DNA of 64,000 nucleotides from Natronosalvus amylolyticus (GCF_024298845.1 NZ_CP101156.1:3459615-3523614); one strand, 5' to 3'; counted from the stretch's first letter, positions 50,084 through 59,397 are shown. The notes: generated by a model from the letters alone, not told the origin. Translations and numbers: made by a program.

Positions 50084-51514
50084 TTATCCGAGGCTTCCCT
50101 CCATCTCGAGTTCGATGAGGCGGTTGAGTTCGACCGCGTATTCGATCGGCAGTTCTTCGGTGATCGGCTCGATGAAGCCGGCGACGATCATCTTCTTGGC
50201 GTCGTCGTCGTCGAGGCCACGGCTCTGGAGGTAGAAGATGTCCTCGTCCCCGATTTTCCCGACGGTCGCCTCGTGGGCGACGTCGACTTTCGACTCCTCG
50301 ATTTCCATGTACGGCATGGTGTCGGAGGTCGATTCGTTGTCGAACATCAGCGCGTCACATTCGACAGCCGTCGAGGAGCCCTCGGCGCCGTCGGCGATGT
50401 GGACGAGGCCGCGGTAATTGGTACGGCCACCGTCTTTGGAGATCGATTTGGACTCGATGGTCGACTTCGTGTTCGGCGCGTTGTGGTAGACTTTCGCGCC
50501 GGTGTCGATGTCCTGTCCCTCGCCAGCGAAAGCGATAGTGATGTGGGTGTCGGTTGCGCCTCGTCCTTTAAGAATCGAACACGGGTAGAGCATGGTGGCT
50601 TTCGAGCCCATCGAGCCCGAAATCCACTCCATGGTTCCGTCCGCGTCGACCAGTGCGCGTTTCGTGTTGAGGTTGAAGGTGTTCTTCGACCAGTTCTGGA
50701 CGGTCGAGTACTGGACGTGTGCGCCTTCTTTGACGAAGACTTCGACGCCACCGCTGTGGAGGTTGTGTTTGCCGTATTTCGGTGCGGAACAGCCCTCGAT
50801 GTAGTGGACTTCCGACCCCGGTTCGGCGACGATGAGCGTGTGTTCGAACTGGCCCATCCCCTCGCTGTTCATCCGGAAGTACGCCTGTACTGGCATCTCG
50901 ACGGTGACGTCCTCGGGGACGTACACGAACGAACCGCCCGACCAGACGGCGCCGTGGAGTGCGGCGAACTTGTTGTCACTCGGTGGGACACACGTCGTCA
51001 TGAAGTGTTCCTTGACGATCTCGGGGTGCTCTTTGACCGCCTGGTCCATGTTCATGAAGACGACGCCTTTTTCCTCCCACTGTTCTTGCATGTTCTGGTA
51101 GACGATCTCGGACTCGTACTGGGCGCCGACCCCGGAGAGCGCCTTTCGCTCGGCTTCCGGAATACCGAGTTTTTCGAAGGTATCCTTGATGTCGTCGGGC
51201 AGTTCGTCCCAGTCGTCGACGCCTTCACGTTTGTCGACGTCAGGGCGAATGTAGGGGACGATTTCCTCGACGTCGAGCTCCGACAGGTCCGGCTGTCCGG
51301 GCCAGTCGGTGGGCATCGGCATCGCGTGGTACTGCTTGAGCGCACGGAGGCGTCGCTCGAGCATCCACTCCGGTTCGTCTTTGTCTTCGGAGATCATCCG
51401 GATGACCTCTTCAGTCAGTCCTTTCTCTGACCGGACAGCCGAGCGCTCCTTCTGTTTGAAATCGAAGCGGGCTTCGGTGTCGGTCTCTTTGAGGTGGTCT
51501 TGTTCTGAACTCAT
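50084..51514 (-). CDS. sufB: Fe-S cluster assembly protein SufB
   Basis: A 476-residue SufB. Conserved blocks are A-A-L-H-G-A-V-W-S-G-G-S-F-V-Y-V-P, Y-I-E-G-C-S-A-P (the cluster-related Cys), N-L-H-S-G-G-V-E-V, and near the end H-E-A-T-V-G-K-I-G-D-E-D-I-F-Y-L-Q-S-R-G-L. It lies 62 bases downstream of sufC and is immediately followed by sufD. Confidence 0.96.
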   Translation of the reverse strand: MSSEQDHLKETDTEARFDFKQKERSAVRSEKGLTEEVIRMISEDKDEPEWMLERRLRALKQYHAMPMPTDWPGQPDLSELDVEEIVPYIRPDVDKREGVDDWDELPDDIKDTFEKLGIPEAERKALSGVGAQYESEIVYQNMQEQWEEKGVVFMNMDQAVKEHPEIVKEHFMTTCVPPSDNKFAALHGAVWSGGSFVYVPEDVTVEMPVQAYFRMNSEGMGQFEHTLIVAEPGSEVHYIEGCSAPKYGKHNLHSGGVEVFVKEGAHVQYSTVQNWSKNTFNLNTKRALVDADGTMEWISGSMGSKATMLYPCSILKGRGATDTHITIAFAGEGQDIDTGAKVYHNAPNTKSTIESKSISKDGGRTNYRGLVHIADGAEGSSTAVECDALMFDNESTSDTMPYMEIEESKVDVAHEATVGKIGDEDIFYLQSRGLDDDDAKKMIVAGFIEPITEELPIEYAVELNRLIELEMEGSLG

Positions 51515-51575
51515 AGGTTGTATCTGGTTGTGTTTACGGCTGTAGCGTTATGACGGTTTGGCTAGCTGAATACGG

Positions 51576-52490
51576 TTACGCCGCCTCGTATACCTCTTCG
51601 CGAACCCAGTCGTACCCCTTGTCCTCGAGTTGCTGAGCGAGGCTTGCGTCGTCGCTTTTGACGATCTTTCCGTCGAGCATGATGTGGACGCGGTCGGGTT
51701 CGACGTAATCGAGGATGCGCTGGTAGTGAGTGATCTGGAGGATGCCGGTGCCCTGATCGTCGCGCAGGGAGTTGATCCCGTTGGAGACGTCTTGCAGTCG
51801 GTCGATGTCGAGTCCCGAGTCGATCTCATCGAGGACGGCGATCGAGGGCTCGAGAATCGCAGCCTGGAGCACTTCGTTTTGCTTTTTCTCCCCGCCGGAG
51901 AAGCCGGCATTGAGATAGCGGTGGGCGAACTTCTCGTCCATGTCCAGTTGTGCCATCTTCTCGCGCAGGATATCCTGGAACTCGGAGACGCCGATCTCGC
52001 CGTCGTCGGCCGCTCCTTCCATCGGGGAGGGGACGGTTTCGTCTTCCTCGTCTTCGGCTTCGGCCGTATCCTCGTCTTCGTCCTCAAACAGCTCTTCGCG
52101 CTCTTCGATCTTTGCGTTGAGTGCCGTTCGGAGGAAGTTCGTCATGGTGACGCCTTCGATTTCGGCCGGGTACTGGAAGCCGAGGAAGACGCCCAGGGCG
52201 GCGCGTTCGTTCGGCTCGAGCTCGAGCAGATTCCAGGTGCGTTTGTCCTCGGGGATGTCGATTTCGTCACCGAACTCACCTTCCTCGAGGTGGAGCAAGA
52301 CTTCGCCTTCGGTGACTTCGTAGGCCGGATGCCCGGCGATGACCTTCGAGCAGGTCGACTTCCCGGAGCCGTTTGGCCCCATCAGTGCGTGGATCTCTCC
52401 GGAGTTTATCTCGAGGTCGACACCGCGGAGAATTTGTTCGTCGCCCTCGGCCACTTCAGCGTGCAAGTTTTTAAGTTCAAGACGTGCCAT
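51576..52490 (-). CDS. sufC: Fe-S cluster assembly ATPase SufC with acidic insertion
   Basis: A 304-residue ABC-type ATPase that drives the SufB-SufD scaffold. Walker A is G-P-N-G-S-G-K-S-T at 38-46, the signature is F-S-G-G-E-K-K-Q-N-E at 197-206, and Walker B is A-V-L-D-E-I-D-S-G-L-D. The usual length is about 250. The excess is an acidic stretch at about 129-166 (E-D-E-D-E-D-T-A-E-A-E-D-E-E-D) between the Q-loop and signature. It heads sufC-sufB-sufD. No clear TATA box was seen in the first 60 bases upstream. Confidence 0.95.
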   Translation of the reverse strand: MARLELKNLHAEVAEGDEQILRGVDLEINSGEIHALMGPNGSGKSTCSKVIAGHPAYEVTEGEVLLHLEEGEFGDEIDIPEDKRTWNLLELEPNERAALGVFLGFQYPAEIEGVTMTNFLRTALNAKIEEREELFEDEDEDTAEAEDEEDETVPSPMEGAADDGEIGVSEFQDILREKMAQLDMDEKFAHRYLNAGFSGGEKKQNEVLQAAILEPSIAVLDEIDSGLDIDRLQDVSNGINSLRDDQGTGILQITHYQRILDYVEPDRVHIMLDGKIVKSDDASLAQQLEDKGYDWVREEVYEAA

Positions 52491-52835
52491 ATATTCGGTT
52501 ACCTCTGTCGTTCGTGAGTGGGGTCGTCAGCCCCATAATGGTTTCGTATTTCATTGTGAACGGTGGGTCAATTGGAGAATTATTTTTCGATACAGAAAAC
52601 AGAGTTTCTTGTCGGTGAAGTGCCGAAGCCAAGCCAGTTTCAATTAGGGACTATATGAGTCGCCTGATTCCCGGATAAATCCTACTATGCGACTGTATTC
52701 GGTGTTTTTTGACTGCTGTTTCTATTGTGGTTGATGTCAACAAACAACACTGGACACGTGGTGTAACCACATCTGGTTATCTTATCAGATCTGAAACGCG
52801 CACAATTGATGAGCAGAAACCCCGTCAACGGACGG
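52491..52835. other. intergenic stretch between polB and sufC
   Basis: A 345-base AT-richer gap after the polB stop and before sufC, both of which read leftwards. It includes GGGGTCGTCAGCCCC near 52523-52537, a short hairpin, and several AT-rich stretches that may hold the suf promoter. No gene or repeat that I can support. Confidence 0.45.
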
Positions 52836-55800
52836 TCACATGAACGAGTCCAGACCCGTCTGTTCCTGACCGGATTTGACTTCGTCCCAGGACATGCCAA
52901 GCGCCTCGAGAATCCGTTCGATCGGCCCCTGGAGGGTCTTCTCGAGCATTTTGTCGTAATCGACGCTGAACTCGTCTGGAATCTGGTCTTCGTACTCGAA
53001 ACAGATTACGTCGGGGTCGCGTTTGAACGCCCCGTAGACGGGGTCGGTGTGCGGGTCGAGTCCTTCCTCGTCCTCGAGGCGACGGAAGAACGCCGGGTCG
53101 ACCCGGTCCAGATACAGCCGTTTTGGCTTGCTCCCCCGGTCGAAGTTGGTGCCAAGCATTCGGTTGGCGTACTTCGCTCCGCGCACCTGGGCCGTGTCGG
53201 TATCGTAGTTATCGAGGCGCTTTCCGATGCCGCCAGGGATGGCGATCTCCTCAAGGCTGACGTCTCCCTCGAGGAAGTCGTCGATCACGCCGGCGACGTA
53301 GTCGGTCACCGCGTCGACGTCACCGTCACGGACGATCATCTCGATCACGCGGTGTTGGACTTCCTTCGTGATGGGTGCGATGTCAGAGCGCTTGTACTCG
53401 AAGCCGGTGATATCGATGTCGTCGACGTCTTTTCCTTCTTTCCAGACGATGTGGCCTGCGTAGCGCTTTTTCGTGCCGGCCTGGAAAAAGCGCCGATACA
53501 GTTTCTCGAACTCGATCTGGAAGCGGTGTAACTCCGCATTGAGTTCCTCGAGTGCGAAGTCGTCGTAGCGCTCGTTGACGTACTCCTCTATCTCGAAGGA
53601 CTGGTCGATCGCTTCTTCGGTGGATACGTCGGGACCGAGCTCGAGCATGACGCTGTCGGTATTGTGGAGGACGAGACCACCAACCCCGTCAACAAAGTTC
53701 TCGTTTTCGGCAACGCTTAGATCGTACACGTACCCGTCTGAGTCGGCTTCTCGAAGGACGGGGTCCTGACCGGCCCGGTAGTAATCACACGTTCGAATGG
53801 TGTAACTATTCTTTTCGTCTCGATATTTTAACGAGTGTTTCTGACCCTGCTGGGTGAGCAAGGTGGAAAGACCGGCCGCGAGTTCTCGACTGACGGTCTC
53901 GTAGTCAAAATGGCGCTCGCTGTAATCCTCGCTATACCGTGGGAATTCGCGCGAACCATCACCTTCGATGAGGACGGTTAAAAACAGTGATTGCAGTGAC
54001 TCTGGAAGGTGGAAAACGAACGAAGGAAGGCGTTTTCCGTGTGACGTTTGCCCGGCAAACTCTCGGAAGAATACTGCCGAAAGTTCGTTCATTAGCTGCA
54101 GTTTTTTCGTCTGATCATCGTACGTGATCTCGTCCTCTTCGTGCGGCGACGTCGACTCGATGGTTCGCACTGGACGACTGTCGGAATCGATTACCGTGGC
54201 AGTCGCCCCCTCGAACAGTCGTTCGTAGTCCGTTTTGAGCTGTTGTAACCACTCCATCCGAGATTCTGCAATCGATGCGCCGAACTTGCCTTTCGACGTT
54301 TCGGCTGTAGAGGCGCTTCCTTCGGTGATGTAGGCTGCAAGCAGGCGAACGAATGCTACCCCATCCGGGGAATCGAGATCGATATGGCGCTTCACTTTGA
54401 CCGTCGACTCGAGCTCACCATGGTGTTCGTGGCCGAACCAGACGTACTCGTCGGTCGCGTGTACCCGTTTCACCTTGGTTTCGGCGTTTTCTCGGCCAAC
54501 GCTTCGTCCGTCTTCGTACGTTCGTGTATACCCATCCAACACCTCGAATACGTCGACATTCGTGACAGTATCGACGGCTGGGATCTCCGGGACTCGAAGC
54601 GGCTCATCGACATTTTCGGGTGTCGCCTCGACGTATTCGTTATCCGCTTCGACAATGTAGGCGTGATCTCGCGTCGTCGTCGACTCACCGAACTTGTGCT
54701 GGAGCGTGATAACTGGTTTGTCGGTTTTGTGACGAATAATCTGTTGTATCGGCTGCCACTCAGCCTCCCCGTCTGCCGAGACCGAGAGTGCCTCCCAGCC
54801 CTCGAGTTGGCGTCGGTCTTTGCCAATCGAAGTGGCACCCACTGTTCCGCCGTCTGCAGTAATCAAGACCCCAGAATCGGCAGTCTTCGTCGCGTCCTGA
54901 AAGAGGGTTTCGATGGGCTGTACCTGCACGTACCCGTTCGAGTCGCGAACGACGACTGGGCGGTCGCCGGTTATACTGTCCCCGTAAGCCACGTCGTACC
55001 CGATTTCGTTCGAGGCTTCTTCGGTGAACTCGATGACTTCTCGGCCGGTAGCGGTGATCGCAGATGCCGCCTCTTTGTCGTAGAGCCGGAACCGTTCCCA
55101 CCCCGAAACGCCATACAATGACTGCCCGACGAACTGAAATTTTCCATTCCGGCCCGCAAGCAAGGTATGATTGTCAGCAACGGTGACACAGTAGACGCCG
55201 TCTTCGGCCGTACTCCGGGAGGAACTTCGGTGCATCCGAAGCGTATTCTTCGAGTCCTCTGTGACGTAAATTCGCCAGGATCCGCTATCGTGGTCGTAAC
55301 TTCCAGTCAACCCGAGATGGGCACAGAGGCGAAGCACGTCGTCTCGCAATTTCTCGCTCGAAGTTGTGTACCGCCAACTGTTCGTCTGCCAGTCGCCGTC
55401 ACCGTCGATCAGGGTCTCGAGGAAGCGTCGTTTCTGACGGCTACTGCACTCGAAGATGAAATCCGGAATACGCTTCTCGAAGCTGTTGTCGCCGCACGTC
55501 TCTCGAAGGAATTCGCCGAACAGTTTCGACGTGAACTGGTAACATCGGTCGTCGACGTAACAGTCGAATCCCATCTCCTCGAGCAGAGAACCGATCGTCG
55601 TGTGGTGGTCGACGCCACCATCAGCCACTGGCACGACGTTCTGGGCGATTTTGACGGTCGTCGCTGAACCGCGAGTCTTTCCGTTGAATTCTTTCGTCTC
55701 TGACGTGTAAACGTTCCCTTCCGTGATGTACCAGGCGAGCAAGTCGAGAAACGCGTCGCCGTCATAGGTACGTGGAATCCACTTTCGACCGGATTCCAGA

Positions 55801-58109
55801 TGGACGAAGCTTCGTTCACACACGTCCTCGATGTACTCGCGGTTGGCCTCGAACTCTTCGGCCGTGAAGACGTATCCCGTCTGTCCAACGTCGGCTTTCG
55901 GGACTCGCCTCGGCGTCCACCCGAGTTCGGCAGTGAACGTGTGACCGTGCACCGATGGCCGAACCCAGACTTCGTATTCCCCGTCGATCATCCTCGTGAG
56001 GTCGACGGTCTCCAGTGTGTCACCGCCAGGACCGTCCCAGTCGTGTGGCAACTCGTAATTCGTCGCTCGATCTAGCGATCCAGCTTCGATGAACCGATAC
56101 GTGTCTTCAGTAATTCCATTTCGCTCGTTCTTTCGAACGAGCATACGATGATTTGGCGTTACTCGAAAGTCGATTTTACTGGTCTGTATATCGATGAGTT
56201 CGTTCGTATAGTCCGGATATGCGTGTGTCTCTGTGACCGGTTTGACCTCCATTCGCATTGTTTCCGGATCCAACGAGTAGACCTCGTCACCCACCTCGAG
56301 CGCCGTGACATTTTGAACACCCTTGGGAGTTAGCACTTCAGTGTCCGGCGTGAAGCAGTTCATAATAACTTTGACAGCTCCTTGCTGTCGGTCGTACTGT
56401 TCGTACGGCTGGGTTCCGGGTTCGTGCTCGTTTCGAAGAGTCTTTTTCTCTTCACGTTCGGCCAGCAACTCGTTGATCATCTCCCGCATGACGCCGTCGG
56501 GTTCCTGGCGGAAGTGCGTGCCCGAGGGAGCGATATGCGTCTCGCCGTCGTACTCCTCGGGGTCGACTTTCGTCTCCGGTGAGGCGTTGATCGTCACCAT
56601 ACACATCGGATACAGGCTCTTCAGGTCGAGCACCGTCACGTTCTCTTTGACGCCCGTAATCGGGTCGAAAACCGCCCCACCTTCGTACTCCTCACCCGCT
56701 TCCTGTTGTCCTTTCGAGGGCAACGCAAACCGACCGTACGCCTCGTGGAGGACGTACATGTCGACGGTATCACCTGGCGTTGGTGCATCCTCGAGTTTAC
56801 AGCCGACGAACGTGCGCACCTCGTCCCAGAAGGCGACGATCGACTGCTGGCGGTCGAGTTCGACACAGAGTTCGACGTCCCGCAGGTTGTACTCGAGCAA
56901 CCGTTTCGGGTCGTTCTCCCAGAGGTCCCCGATGGAGCCGGCATAGCGCTCTTTCCCAACACCTAACTCAGCCTCGCCAACCGCGTCCAGCCGGTAGGAA
57001 TCTAGTTCCGAGAACACCATTCGCTGGTAGCCATACAGCAGGTCGAAGACGACGCGGCCTTTGATGTCCGGACCGCCCCAGTTGCTTCGCCAGACCTCGT
57101 CGACGCGGGAAAGCTGGTCGACCTCGAGGTCGTAGTCGTGGTGGCTCCCCTCGAGGACCTCGAGCCTGTCGAGGAAGTAGGGGGCGTCGAAATCGTCGAA
57201 ATTCCAGCCCGTTAGGACGTCTGGATCCGTTTCGTCGATGTACGAGACGAACGACTCGAGCATGGCTTCTTCCTTCTCGAAGGCGCGAACCTCGTGGTGG
57301 ATGTCGCCTTCGATGGGTTCGTACTCGCCTAACTCGTGGGGTATCTCTCCGTCGCCCTCGTCGGCTTCGAACACCCAGAGGATGTACTCGTCCCGGTAAG
57401 AGTCGTGACTGGCCAGGCAGATGATCGGTTCTTCGCCATCTTCGGGGAATCCGTTTCGGTCGTCGACCTCGATGTCGAACGTCTGGACGCGCGGGTCGGC
57501 TTCGACCGCACAGGCCTCGAGTTCGTTGTGCGGGACGACCAGGCTTCCATCGTCTGCTCGTCGCGCCGGAACTCGGACGCCGCTTCGGATGTCCTTGTCG
57601 ATAAGCAGACGGTTCGGGAACAGAATGTCCGCCTCGTAGTGGTCGAACTCGTCACGAATCTGCCCGACGTCGCGTGGCGTCTGACCGAATATCTTTGTCA
57701 GGTTCTGGCCACGGATGCTCTCGTAGGGGTCGCCGTTTTCGTCGGTTTCCTCCCAGTCCGTAATGCGCTCGTTTCGCTCGAGACGGTCGACATCGAGCGT
57801 GTCGGTCGGGGCGTAAAAATACGGCTTGAAGCCAACCACCTGGATGTGCTCGAGTTCGTTGTCGGTCGTTCGGCCAAAGACGTGGACGATAGGATGTTCG
57901 TCGTCACCGTAACCAGCGACGGTGTAATCGACCTGCATGACGGCGACTTCGACCGTTCCCTCGGGTTCAGGGAGCGTTTCGCGCTGCACGTCGATCACCT
58001 CGCTTGCACTCGAACCGCCGTTGCCGGCGACGTGGGCGGCTTCTGCTGCCGGGCGCTCGTCGTCGTCCGCGGCGAAGGCGTCCAACCCAGTCTGCCCCGA
58101 ATCACTCAT
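52836..58109 (-). CDS. polB: DNA polymerase family B with two inteins
   Basis: The precursor is 1757 residues; removing the inteins at 585-996 and 1045-1483 leaves 906, normal for haloarchaeal PolB. It replicates or repairs chromosomal DNA with PCNA. The exonuclease motifs are T-F-D-I-E-V, G-W-N-F-D-D-F-D and Y-N-L-R-D-V. Polymerase motif A is V-L-D-L-K-S-L-Y-P. Motif B is split after K-V-I-M-N by intein 1 (then S-L-Y-G), and motif C is split after Y-G-D by intein 2 (then T-D-S). Both ends carry PCNA-box-like peptides: Q-T-G-L-D-A-F near residue 5 and Q-T-G-L-D-S-F at the C-terminus. GTTTTTAC on the minus strand, 27 bases upstream, supports the start at 58109; the open frame extends to 58352 without family similarity. 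Confidence 0.95.
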   Translation of the reverse strand: MSDSGQTGLDAFAADDDERPAAEAAHVAGNGGSSASEVIDVQRETLPEPEGTVEVAVMQVDYTVAGYGDDEHPIVHVFGRTTDNELEHIQVVGFKPYFYAPTDTLDVDRLERNERITDWEETDENGDPYESIRGQNLTKIFGQTPRDVGQIRDEFDHYEADILFPNRLLIDKDIRSGVRVPARRADDGSLVVPHNELEACAVEADPRVQTFDIEVDDRNGFPEDGEEPIICLASHDSYRDEYILWVFEADEGDGEIPHELGEYEPIEGDIHHEVRAFEKEEAMLESFVSYIDETDPDVLTGWNFDDFDAPYFLDRLEVLEGSHHDYDLEVDQLSRVDEVWRSNWGGPDIKGRVVFDLLYGYQRMVFSELDSYRLDAVGEAELGVGKERYAGSIGDLWENDPKRLLEYNLRDVELCVELDRQQSIVAFWDEVRTFVGCKLEDAPTPGDTVDMYVLHEAYGRFALPSKGQQEAGEEYEGGAVFDPITGVKENVTVLDLKSLYPMCMVTINASPETKVDPEEYDGETHIAPSGTHFRQEPDGVMREMINELLAEREEKKTLRNEHEPGTQPYEQYDRQQGAVKVIMNCFTPDTEVLTPKGVQNVTALEVGDEVYSLDPETMRMEVKPVTETHAYPDYTNELIDIQTSKIDFRVTPNHRMLVRKNERNGITEDTYRFIEAGSLDRATNYELPHDWDGPGGDTLETVDLTRMIDGEYEVWVRPSVHGHTFTAELGWTPRRVPKADVGQTGYVFTAEEFEANREYIEDVCERSFVHLESGRKWIPRTYDGDAFLDLLAWYITEGNVYTSETKEFNGKTRGSATTVKIAQNVVPVADGGVDHHTTIGSLLEEMGFDCYVDDRCYQFTSKLFGEFLRETCGDNSFEKRIPDFIFECSSRQKRRFLETLIDGDGDWQTNSWRYTTSSEKLRDDVLRLCAHLGLTGSYDHDSGSWRIYVTEDSKNTLRMHRSSSRSTAEDGVYCVTVADNHTLLAGRNGKFQFVGQSLYGVSGWERFRLYDKEAASAITATGREVIEFTEEASNEIGYDVAYGDSITGDRPVVVRDSNGYVQVQPIETLFQDATKTADSGVLITADGGTVGATSIGKDRRQLEGWEALSVSADGEAEWQPIQQIIRHKTDKPVITLQHKFGESTTTRDHAYIVEADNEYVEATPENVDEPLRVPEIPAVDTVTNVDVFEVLDGYTRTYEDGRSVGRENAETKVKRVHATDEYVWFGHEHHGELESTVKVKRHIDLDSPDGVAFVRLLAAYITEGSASTAETSKGKFGASIAESRMEWLQQLKTDYERLFEGATATVIDSDSRPVRTIESTSPHEEDEITYDDQTKKLQLMNELSAVFFREFAGQTSHGKRLPSFVFHLPESLQSLFLTVLIEGDGSREFPRYSEDYSERHFDYETVSRELAAGLSTLLTQQGQKHSLKYRDEKNSYTIRTCDYYRAGQDPVLREADSDGYVYDLSVAENENFVDGVGGLVLHNTDSVMLELGPDVSTEEAIDQSFEIEEYVNERYDDFALEELNAELHRFQIEFEKLYRRFFQAGTKKRYAGHIVWKEGKDVDDIDITGFEYKRSDIAPITKEVQHRVIEMIVRDGDVDAVTDYVAGVIDDFLEGDVSLEEIAIPGGIGKRLDNYDTDTAQVRGAKYANRMLGTNFDRGSKPKRLYLDRVDPAFFRRLEDEEGLDPHTDPVYGAFKRDPDVICFEYEDQIPDEFSVDYDKMLEKTLQGPIERILEALGMSWDEVKSGQEQTGLDSFM
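53661..54977 (-). other. PolB intein 2 (motif C site) with LAGLIDADG endonuclease
   Basis: A 439-residue intein inserted in the catalytic Y-G-D/T-D-S motif. It begins with Ser (S-I-T-G-D-R-P-V-V-V), has a block B His in T-R-D-H-A-Y-I, endonuclease motifs L-L-A-A-Y-I-T-E-G and L-I-E-G-D-G, and the standard ending V-L-H-N followed by Thr. This is the same site used by Thermococcus and Pyrococcus polymerase inteins. The polymerase is inactive until it is spliced out. Confidence 0.94.
55122..56357 (-). other. PolB intein 1 (motif B site) with LAGLIDADG endonuclease
   Basis: A 412-residue intein inserted between K-V-I-M-N and S-L-Y-G. It starts with Cys (C-F-T-P-D-T-E-V) and has the block B His in T-P-N-H-R-M-L. 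The two dodecapeptide endonuclease motifs are L-L-A-W-Y-I-T-E-G and L-I-D-G-D-G. Its last residues are F-Q-F-V-G-Q, followed by extein Ser. The C-terminal residue is therefore Gln instead of Asn, and the penultimate residue is Gly instead of His, a rare but functional pattern in some inteins. The endonuclease looks intact. Confidence 0.92.
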
Positions 58110-58281
58110 GATATCCTGCTTTGTAGGCGTCCGGTAAAAACCCACTCGAATCGCCTGGCAACTCGTCGGTAGCACGCGGAAGAACGGTCGTCGCCACCGG
58201 TCGTCAACCTGTTGGACAGCCGATAGCTGGGCAACAAGACATATAACGTGGTAACACATAGCATGGGTTGAGGTAATTGCC

Positions 58282-58458
58282 GTGTCTATCCGTGTTAATG
58301 ACGATACGACGGACGGAAGCGAACCGCGTGGCCAACCCGATGGAACGGCCACGATCGAGTCATACGAAACGGACGAGGGCGTCGTCTTCTATGACGCCGA
58401 AAATCCCCTCGCGTGGGTAGAGACCACGCGAACACTCTCGCTCGAAGAACTCGCCTGA
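58282..58458 (+). CDS. 58-residue acidic haloarchaeal protein
   Basis: It starts with GTG and ends L-S-L-E-E-L-A. The centre T-I-E-S-Y-E-T-D-E-G-V-V-F-Y-D-A-E-N-P-L-A-W-V looks like a small beta sheet. ATATAACG at 58241-58248 is a likely TATA box. It is divergent from polB and the first of three small rightward genes. It resembles small conserved haloarchaeal proteins of unknown function. Confidence 0.65.
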   Translation: MSIRVNDDTTDGSEPRGQPDGTATIESYETDEGVVFYDAENPLAWVETTRTLSLEELA

Positions 58459-58556
58459 TCGGTGCACAGGCGTCATCCCGCGTGCTGCTTTTTCGCCGAA
58501 TCAGCGGCCAGACAACAACGCGAACGTTTTTTGCACACTGCGAACGTCTTCGACGT

Positions 58557-58919
58557 GTGGACTTCGAGCCGAGCGAGCACGAACCGGACGAATACGACCC
58601 CGAAGCGGAGTTTCGGGACCCGACCAGCGACTCGCTCACGATTCCGGACGTTTCCGAAAACGCTGGAGATACCGATCCGCAGCTGACGACCCAGTTCTGG
58701 GTGCTCGTCATGGTCATCAAGGCGGCGCTCATAGCGCTCTCACTCGGCACCCTCTTTCTCATCTTTCAGACGAATCAACGGGCCGGCTGGCTCTTTCTGG
58801 GTGGTGGACTCTTACTCTCTATCTTTGCGCTCAGACGCTATCGTGACGTGGCCGCAACCATCGAGGCTGCGTCCGGAGAAGAAACGACGACCACAGACGA
58901 AACATCGGGGGATGCATGA
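58557..58919 (+). CDS. small two-helix membrane protein
   Basis: A 120-residue protein starting with GTG (M-D-F-E-P-S-E-H). An acidic N-terminal 40 residues precede two membrane helices (about 43-70 and 74-92) and a Thr/Glu-rich tail. The longer frame from 58413 would add a basic, low-quality N-terminus. Its end overlaps the next gene by ATGA, indicating coupling. Confidence 0.7.
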   Translation: MDFEPSEHEPDEYDPEAEFRDPTSDSLTIPDVSENAGDTDPQLTTQFWVLVMVIKAALIALSLGTLFLIFQTNQRAGWLFLGGGLLLSIFALRRYRDVAATIEAASGEETTTTDETSGDA

Positions 58920-59353
58920 ACGTCGTCGTCGATACCGACGGTACTCGGTACCTCCTGCTCAAACGCTCGAGTGACTCGAGTCTCGTTCGCGATCCGGAAA
59001 CGAACGTCACGAAACACGTCGACAACGACCGCCTCGAGCATCTCGAAGGCGAATCGCCGTTAGAAACTGCGGCACGGGCTATCCCGGACGATATTCGTAC
59101 ACTGATACTCGCGACACCCGACGAGCGAACGCTCGGGCTCCTCGTCGAACTCGCCGATAGAGGGCCGCTGGGCGTCCGAGAACTGCTCGAGACGACTGAC
59201 TTCTGTGAAAGTGACTTGCACGGACGCCTCACCCTGTTGACGGCTGCCGGCGTGCTCGCTAAAACGCAAGTCGGTGGCGAACGCGGCTACCGGACCACCG
59301 AGTCGATGCGGCAAACGCTCGAGACGCTTCGATCGCTCTCACTCGAGGAATAG
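58916..59353 (+). CDS. winged-helix domain protein
   Basis: A 145-residue protein. The first 55 residues are a beta-rich domain (M-N-V-V-V-D-T-D-G-T-R-Y-L-L-L-K-R). A winged helix occupies 70-125 (L-G-L-L-V-E-L-A-D-R-G-P-L-G-V-R-E-L-L; G-V-L-A-K-T-Q-V-G-G-E-R-G-Y-R). It overlaps the membrane protein gene by ATGA and is convergent with rad50. A regulator is likely; its target is unknown. Confidence 0.75.
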   Translation: MNVVVDTDGTRYLLLKRSSDSSLVRDPETNVTKHVDNDRLEHLEGESPLETAARAIPDDIRTLILATPDERTLGLLVELADRGPLGVRELLETTDFCESDLHGRLTLLTAAGVLAKTQVGGERGYRTTESMRQTLETLRSLSLEE

Positions 59354-59397
59354 CTGGAATCGTGGCCAGTCGTTCGAAAAGCGCTCAGACCGAAGCG

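Noticed and set aside
49856..51430. 524-codon forward open frame opposite sufB and sufD
   Set aside because: Its translation is Val/Asp/Phe-rich mirror sequence of the suf genes, has no family features, and the minus-strand proteins are unmistakable.
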